Assembly (NCBI GenBank): GCA_016703945.1
Contig: JADJBC010000007.1
Location: 186,001 to 250,000, forward strand
Origin: Candidatus Aalborgicola danicus
GTDB lineage: Bacteria > Pseudomonadota > Gammaproteobacteria > Burkholderiales > Burkholderiaceae_C
Direction: 5' to 3'
Length of the DNA: 64,000 nucleotides
In this document: positions 60,839-64,000 of the stretch, one piece after another
Position numbering within the stretch: the first letter of the stretch is position 1
Layout: each line of letters opens with the position of its first letter
Program-made: the position numbers and the translations under genes
The notes under the pieces: generated by a model
What the model was told of the DNA's origin: nothing
The model's input: only the letters and a program-made list of their open reading frames with translations
Databases searched by the model: none

Positions 60839-62014
60839 ATGCGCCTCCCTTCCGCCTTGGCCCCCATCCATCTGACACGCACGCAGATTGCCAGCGTGGC
60901 ACTGCTCCTACTACTCCCAATGGTCGGCATCGCCTCGCCAGTCGCGGTCAAAAACGCCAAGGAAGTCCAGACGAAGGGTGTGGAGGTCACGGTTACCCCC
61001 GAAATGACGGGCGCCGGTATGGTGTCCAGTGGCGCCAAGTTGCCCTCCATCCCCCCGGTCACCGGCAGCCGCTCAAAGGCGGTTCCATCCTGGGGCAAAC
61101 CACTGCCCTACCCCATCATGATTGCCGACCGGCGCAACAACCGCCTGATAGAAATCGCGCCGGACAAGACCATCCTCTGGGAGTTTCCCTCTCCCAATCT
61201 CAAGGTCTACCGCGGCAACGAGGATGTCAACTTTTCTGCCGATGGCAAACAACTGGCGGTCAGCGAGGAAGACAACTTCGACGTGCACATCGTCGATTAC
61301 GAGAAACGCGCGTTGACCTGGACCTATGGCACGCCCGACCACCGTGGTAGCGGCCCTGGCCTGCTGAACTACCCGGATGACGCCCACCTGCTGGCAGATG
61401 GCCAATTCATCACGGCTGACATCCGCAACTGCCGGGTGGTAATCATCGACCCCAAGACCAATGCCGTCACCACCCAGTGGGGCACGCCGGGCAAATGCAA
61501 GCACAATCCGCCGTCGCAACTGGGGCACCCCAACGGCGCGACGCCCATGGAAAACGGCGATATTCTGGTGACCGAAATCAGCGAAGCCTGGATTTCGCGC
61601 ATCACCCGCGACAGCAAGGTGCTCTGGAGCGTGAAGGCGCCTAACATCCGTTACCCATCGGATGCGTTTCCCACGGTCGATGGCAAGCAGATCATCGTGG
61701 CGGACTTCTGGAAACCTGGCCGGGTGGTGATCTTTGATCCCGCAACCCGCAAAATCACCTGGGAATACTTCGTCAAGGAGGGGGAAGGCATGCTGGACCA
61801 CTCCTCCATCGCCCGTGAATTGCCGGAGACCGGGGACATCCTGGTGGTTGACGACCTCAATGACCGCGTGGTGGTGATTGACCGCAAGACCAAGGCCATC
61901 ATCTGGCAGTATGGAGAGAAAGGGAAAAAAGGCTTCACCCCGGGTCTACTGAACTACCCCGATGGCGTTGATCTGGACGTGTTCCGCGATTGGAAAACGG
62001 CGCTGAAAAAATAG
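60839..62014 (+). CDS. Exported beta-propeller protein (NHL/PQQ-like repeats)
   Basis: The 391-residue protein has a signal peptide (hydrophobic IASVALLLLLPMVGIASPVA, residues about 17-36). It then has six or more repeats of about 45 residues of the form D-(R/K)-N-x-R-(L/V)-(I/V)-E(I)-D-P-x-T (PIMIADRRNNRLIEIAPDKT; NCRVVIIDPKTNAVTTQWGT; NDRVVVIDRKTKAIIWQYGE). This suits a propeller that binds ligand or protein partners. Enzyme activity is not apparent. It lies between the carbonic anhydrase and tRNA-Arg, with an unremarkable AGGAAT site before the ATG. Confidence 0.7.
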   Translation: MRLPSALAPIHLTRTQIASVALLLLLPMVGIASPVAVKNAKEVQTKGVEVTVTPEMTGAGMVSSGAKLPSIPPVTGSRSKAVPSWGKPLPYPIMIADRRNNRLIEIAPDKTILWEFPSPNLKVYRGNEDVNFSADGKQLAVSEEDNFDVHIVDYEKRALTWTYGTPDHRGSGPGLLNYPDDAHLLADGQFITADIRNCRVVIIDPKTNAVTTQWGTPGKCKHNPPSQLGHPNGATPMENGDILVTEISEAWISRITRDSKVLWSVKAPNIRYPSDAFPTVDGKQIIVADFWKPGRVVIFDPATRKITWEYFVKEGEGMLDHSSIARELPETGDILVVDDLNDRVVVIDRKTKAIIWQYGEKGKKGFTPGLLNYPDGVDLDVFRDWKTALKK

Positions 62015-62024
62015 AGGGAGGGGG

Positions 62025-62101
<77 letters not shown>

Positions 62102-62153
62102 AAAGCACAAAGGCCCGAAAGTAGTGTCACTCAAGGGCCTCTGCAAACAATAA

Positions 62154-62230
<77 letters not shown>

Positions 62231-62315
62231 ACAGCTAGTATTCTAACCGCACTGTAGCCGCGCCATTTAGGCGCCTTCATAAAATTGCATTCAAACTCGG
62301 GACTCACCGACTTCC

Positions 62316-63065
62316 ATGTCCATCCAACCCCCCTCATTGCCGTGGCTGGAGCCCGGCGACCCATTTCCACCTGCCGCAAGAGCATGGAATGTTGCATCTG
62401 AAGCGCCAGGACTTTTGGCGGCTGGTGGCGACCTGTCGGTAACCAGTCTGAAGCGCGCCTACGCCGCAGGCATTTTTCCATGGTTCAGTGAGGGCCAACC
62501 GATTTTGTGGTGGAGTCCCGATCCTCGCATGGTCCTGCAGACGCGCAGCTTCCGACTGCACCGGTCCTTTCGCAAGACCTTGAAGCACTTTTCACAAAAC
62601 TCGGCCTGCGAAGTGCGGTTCGACACCGCTTTTGCAGACGTCATTGGCGCCTGCGCCAACAGTTCCCGGAATGGACAAGCAGGCACCTGGATTTTGCCCG
62701 CCATGATTCAGGCGTATATCCACCTTCATCAGGCCGGGCACGCTCATAGCGTAGAAACTTGGGTCGATGGACGATTGGTGGGTGGACTCTATTGCATCGC
62801 CATAGGCAAGGCCGTTTTCGGAGAGTCCATGTTCACCCTCGTGCCCGACGCATCCAAGATTGCTCTGGCCGCATTGGTCGGTTTTTGCCGCGAACACGCG
62901 ATTGCAGCCATTGATTGTCAACAAAACACCGGCCACTTGGCATCCTTAGGGGCGGCAGAAATGCCGCGTGACGCATTTTTGGACCAAATCCAGAGCGCGC
63001 AACAAGCCACCGCCATCGATTGGCACTTCAGCCCCCTATACTGGAATCACATTTTGTCTGCCTGA
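62316..63065 (+). CDS. aat: Leucyl/phenylalanyl-tRNA--protein transferase
   Basis: The 249-residue enzyme adds Leu or Phe to proteins with N-terminal Arg or Lys, marking them for ClpAP through ClpS. Motifs are GLLAAGGDLSVTSLKRAYAA, GIFPWFSEGQPILWWSPDPR and SVETWVDGRLVGGLYCIAIG, followed by GESMFTLVPDASKIAL. Length is usual for Aat. It is followed by bpt 11 bases later, a standard pair. Confidence 0.95.
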   Translation: MSIQPPSLPWLEPGDPFPPAARAWNVASEAPGLLAAGGDLSVTSLKRAYAAGIFPWFSEGQPILWWSPDPRMVLQTRSFRLHRSFRKTLKHFSQNSACEVRFDTAFADVIGACANSSRNGQAGTWILPAMIQAYIHLHQAGHAHSVETWVDGRLVGGLYCIAIGKAVFGESMFTLVPDASKIALAALVGFCREHAIAAIDCQQNTGHLASLGAAEMPRDAFLDQIQSAQQATAIDWHFSPLYWNHILSA

Positions 63066-63075
63066 TGCCTATCCC

Positions 63076-63885
63076 GTGACAGACCTCAAAGATTTTCCGT
63101 TACAAACACTGCAGTTTTATGCAACGGCTCCGTACGATTGCAGCTATCTGCCCGACCGACAAGCACGTTCACAAGTTGCCACTCCCAGCCACCTGATCAA
63201 CAATTCGACGTATTCGGAACTTGTCAGCGAGGGCTTTCGCCGAAGTGGCATGTTTACCTACCGGCCGCATTGCGATGGCTGCCAAGCGTGCACGCCGCTG
63301 CGGGTTTTGACTGCCCGGTTTAATCCGAACCGAAGCCAGCGGCGAGCCTGGAACCGGCATCACACCTTGACTGCCCGCGTTTTGAAACTCGGTTTCGTCG
63401 CAGAACACTATGCCTTGTACCTGCGATATCAAAACAGCCGGCACGCGGGCGGTGGTATGGACGAAGACAGCGTGGACCAATACACGCAGTTTTTGCTGCA
63501 GAGCCGTGTCAATTCACGCTTGGTGGAGTTTCGTGAGACCAGCCCGGATGGCCGCGCTGGCGCGTTAAAAATGGTGTCCATACTGGACGTGCTCGATGAT
63601 GGCCTTTCTGCGGTCTACACTTTTTTTGAACCCGACGAGGCGGCGAGCTACGGCACATTTAACGTCTTGTGGCAAATTCACCAGGCAAAACAATTGGGCT
63701 TGGCGTATGTGTACCTGGGTTATTGGATTCAGGACAGCCCAAAAATGAATTACAAAGCGCGGTTTGCGCCCCTGCAACTACTCGTCGATGGCGTGTGGTG
63801 CGAGCGCGGGGCATTGCCCTCTCACCGCGACGGTCGGCCTGAAGAAGCCGATACCCGAAATCCCACTGTTAGAACCCATGACTAA
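63076..63885 (+). CDS. bpt: Aspartate/glutamate leucyltransferase (Bpt/Ate1 family)
   Basis: The 269-residue enzyme starts at GTG 63076 (VTDLKDFPLQTLQFYATAPY) and has CSYLPDRQARSQVATP, RPHCDGCQACTPLRVLTARF and YLGYWIQDSPKMNYKARFAP. These are the family's conserved cysteines and C-terminal GYWI-x-MNYK core. It adds leucine to proteins with N-terminal Asp or Glu and acts with Aat in the N-degron pathway. No in-frame ATG lies before the GTG. The end overlaps the next gene's start by 8 bases. Confidence 0.92.
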   Translation: MTDLKDFPLQTLQFYATAPYDCSYLPDRQARSQVATPSHLINNSTYSELVSEGFRRSGMFTYRPHCDGCQACTPLRVLTARFNPNRSQRRAWNRHHTLTARVLKLGFVAEHYALYLRYQNSRHAGGGMDEDSVDQYTQFLLQSRVNSRLVEFRETSPDGRAGALKMVSILDVLDDGLSAVYTFFEPDEAASYGTFNVLWQIHQAKQLGLAYVYLGYWIQDSPKMNYKARFAPLQLLVDGVWCERGALPSHRDGRPEEADTRNPTVRTHD

Positions 63886-64000
63886 ACCTATCTCTGACAC
63901 CCCCAGCAAACCCACCGTGCAGGTCATTGAACGGATGTTCACACTCATAGACGTATTGGCCTCTCGTGAAGAGTCAATGAGCCTCAAGGACATCAGCGAA
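63878..64000 (+). CDS. IclR-family transcriptional regulator (5' part only)
   Basis: The reading frame from ATG 63878 gives MTKPISDTPSKPTVQVIERM then FTLIDVLASREESMSLKDIS, the start of the winged-helix domain of IclR-type regulators. Forty-one codons are in the window. It overlaps bpt by 8 bases in another frame. Confidence 0.75.
   Translation, partial: MTKPISDTPSKPTVQVIERMFTLIDVLASREESMSLKDISE

Overview
The window is chromosomal DNA from a betaproteobacterium, most likely a member of the Comamonadaceae (Rhodoferax/Polaromonas-like). The evidence is gene content and order: the pepA-holC pair, lptFG, a CysB-type regulator, the assimilatory sulfate block cysI-DUF934-cysH-cysD-cysN, the FdxA/ferredoxin-NADP reductase pair, and aat-bpt. 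Short repeats that I associate with this family also occur throughout. The genus is an inference.

Layout. 0-6.7 kb: holC, pepA, the LPS export permeases lptF-lptG, cbiX, cysB and a methionine-type aminotransferase. 6.8-19 kb (minus strand): a broken Cas4-nuclease/Rad3-like helicase, an MmcB-like nuclease-fold protein, a TonB-dependent receptor, an ABC1/UbiB-type kinase and a badly interrupted hrpA. 19-26.7 kb: a VapBC-type toxin-antitoxin pair, argA, a secreted RCC1-repeat protein, dsbB, yggX and mnmC. 26.7-35 kb: divergent nucleoside-use operons. One carries a BmpA-type ABC importer plus a receiver-like protein. The other carries ribokinase, nucleoside hydrolase and a 2-oxoglutarate/Fe(II) oxygenase. 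35-38.7 kb is a scrapyard of gene fragments (ubiD C-terminus, PIN C-terminus), a HEPN protein, a lipoprotein, a zinc-ribbon membrane protein and two copies of a ~150-bp inverted-repeat element. 38.7-47.3 kb: MAPEG protein, TauE/SafE exporter, sulfate assimilation genes, fdxA and the reductase.

47.4-56.7 kb is a 9.3-kb integrated element in tRNA-Asn, bounded by a 47-bp direct repeat. It encodes an integrase, a RadC-like protein, several small proteins, a DUF5906-type replicative helicase followed by two large concentric inverted repeats that look like a replication origin, and an HK97-type major capsid protein. No portal, terminase or tail gene is visible. This resembles a capsid-carrying phage satellite and is the best candidate for an under-described system here. 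56.7-64 kb: LMW phosphatase beside a broken SRAP gene with a hexanucleotide tract, an OmpA-like protein, an RDD protein, a frameshifted alpha-carbonic anhydrase, a beta-propeller protein, tRNA-Arg and tRNA-Pro, the N-degron transferases aat and bpt, and the start of an IclR regulator.

Two themes cross the window. First, short palindromic repeats of several families lie between genes and inside coding sequences (dsbB, cysI, DUF934, cysN, hrpA). Second, many genes are broken by one- or two-base indels, mostly in short homopolymers. The second theme may be partly sequencing error, so every 'pseudogene' call here means 'broken as given'.
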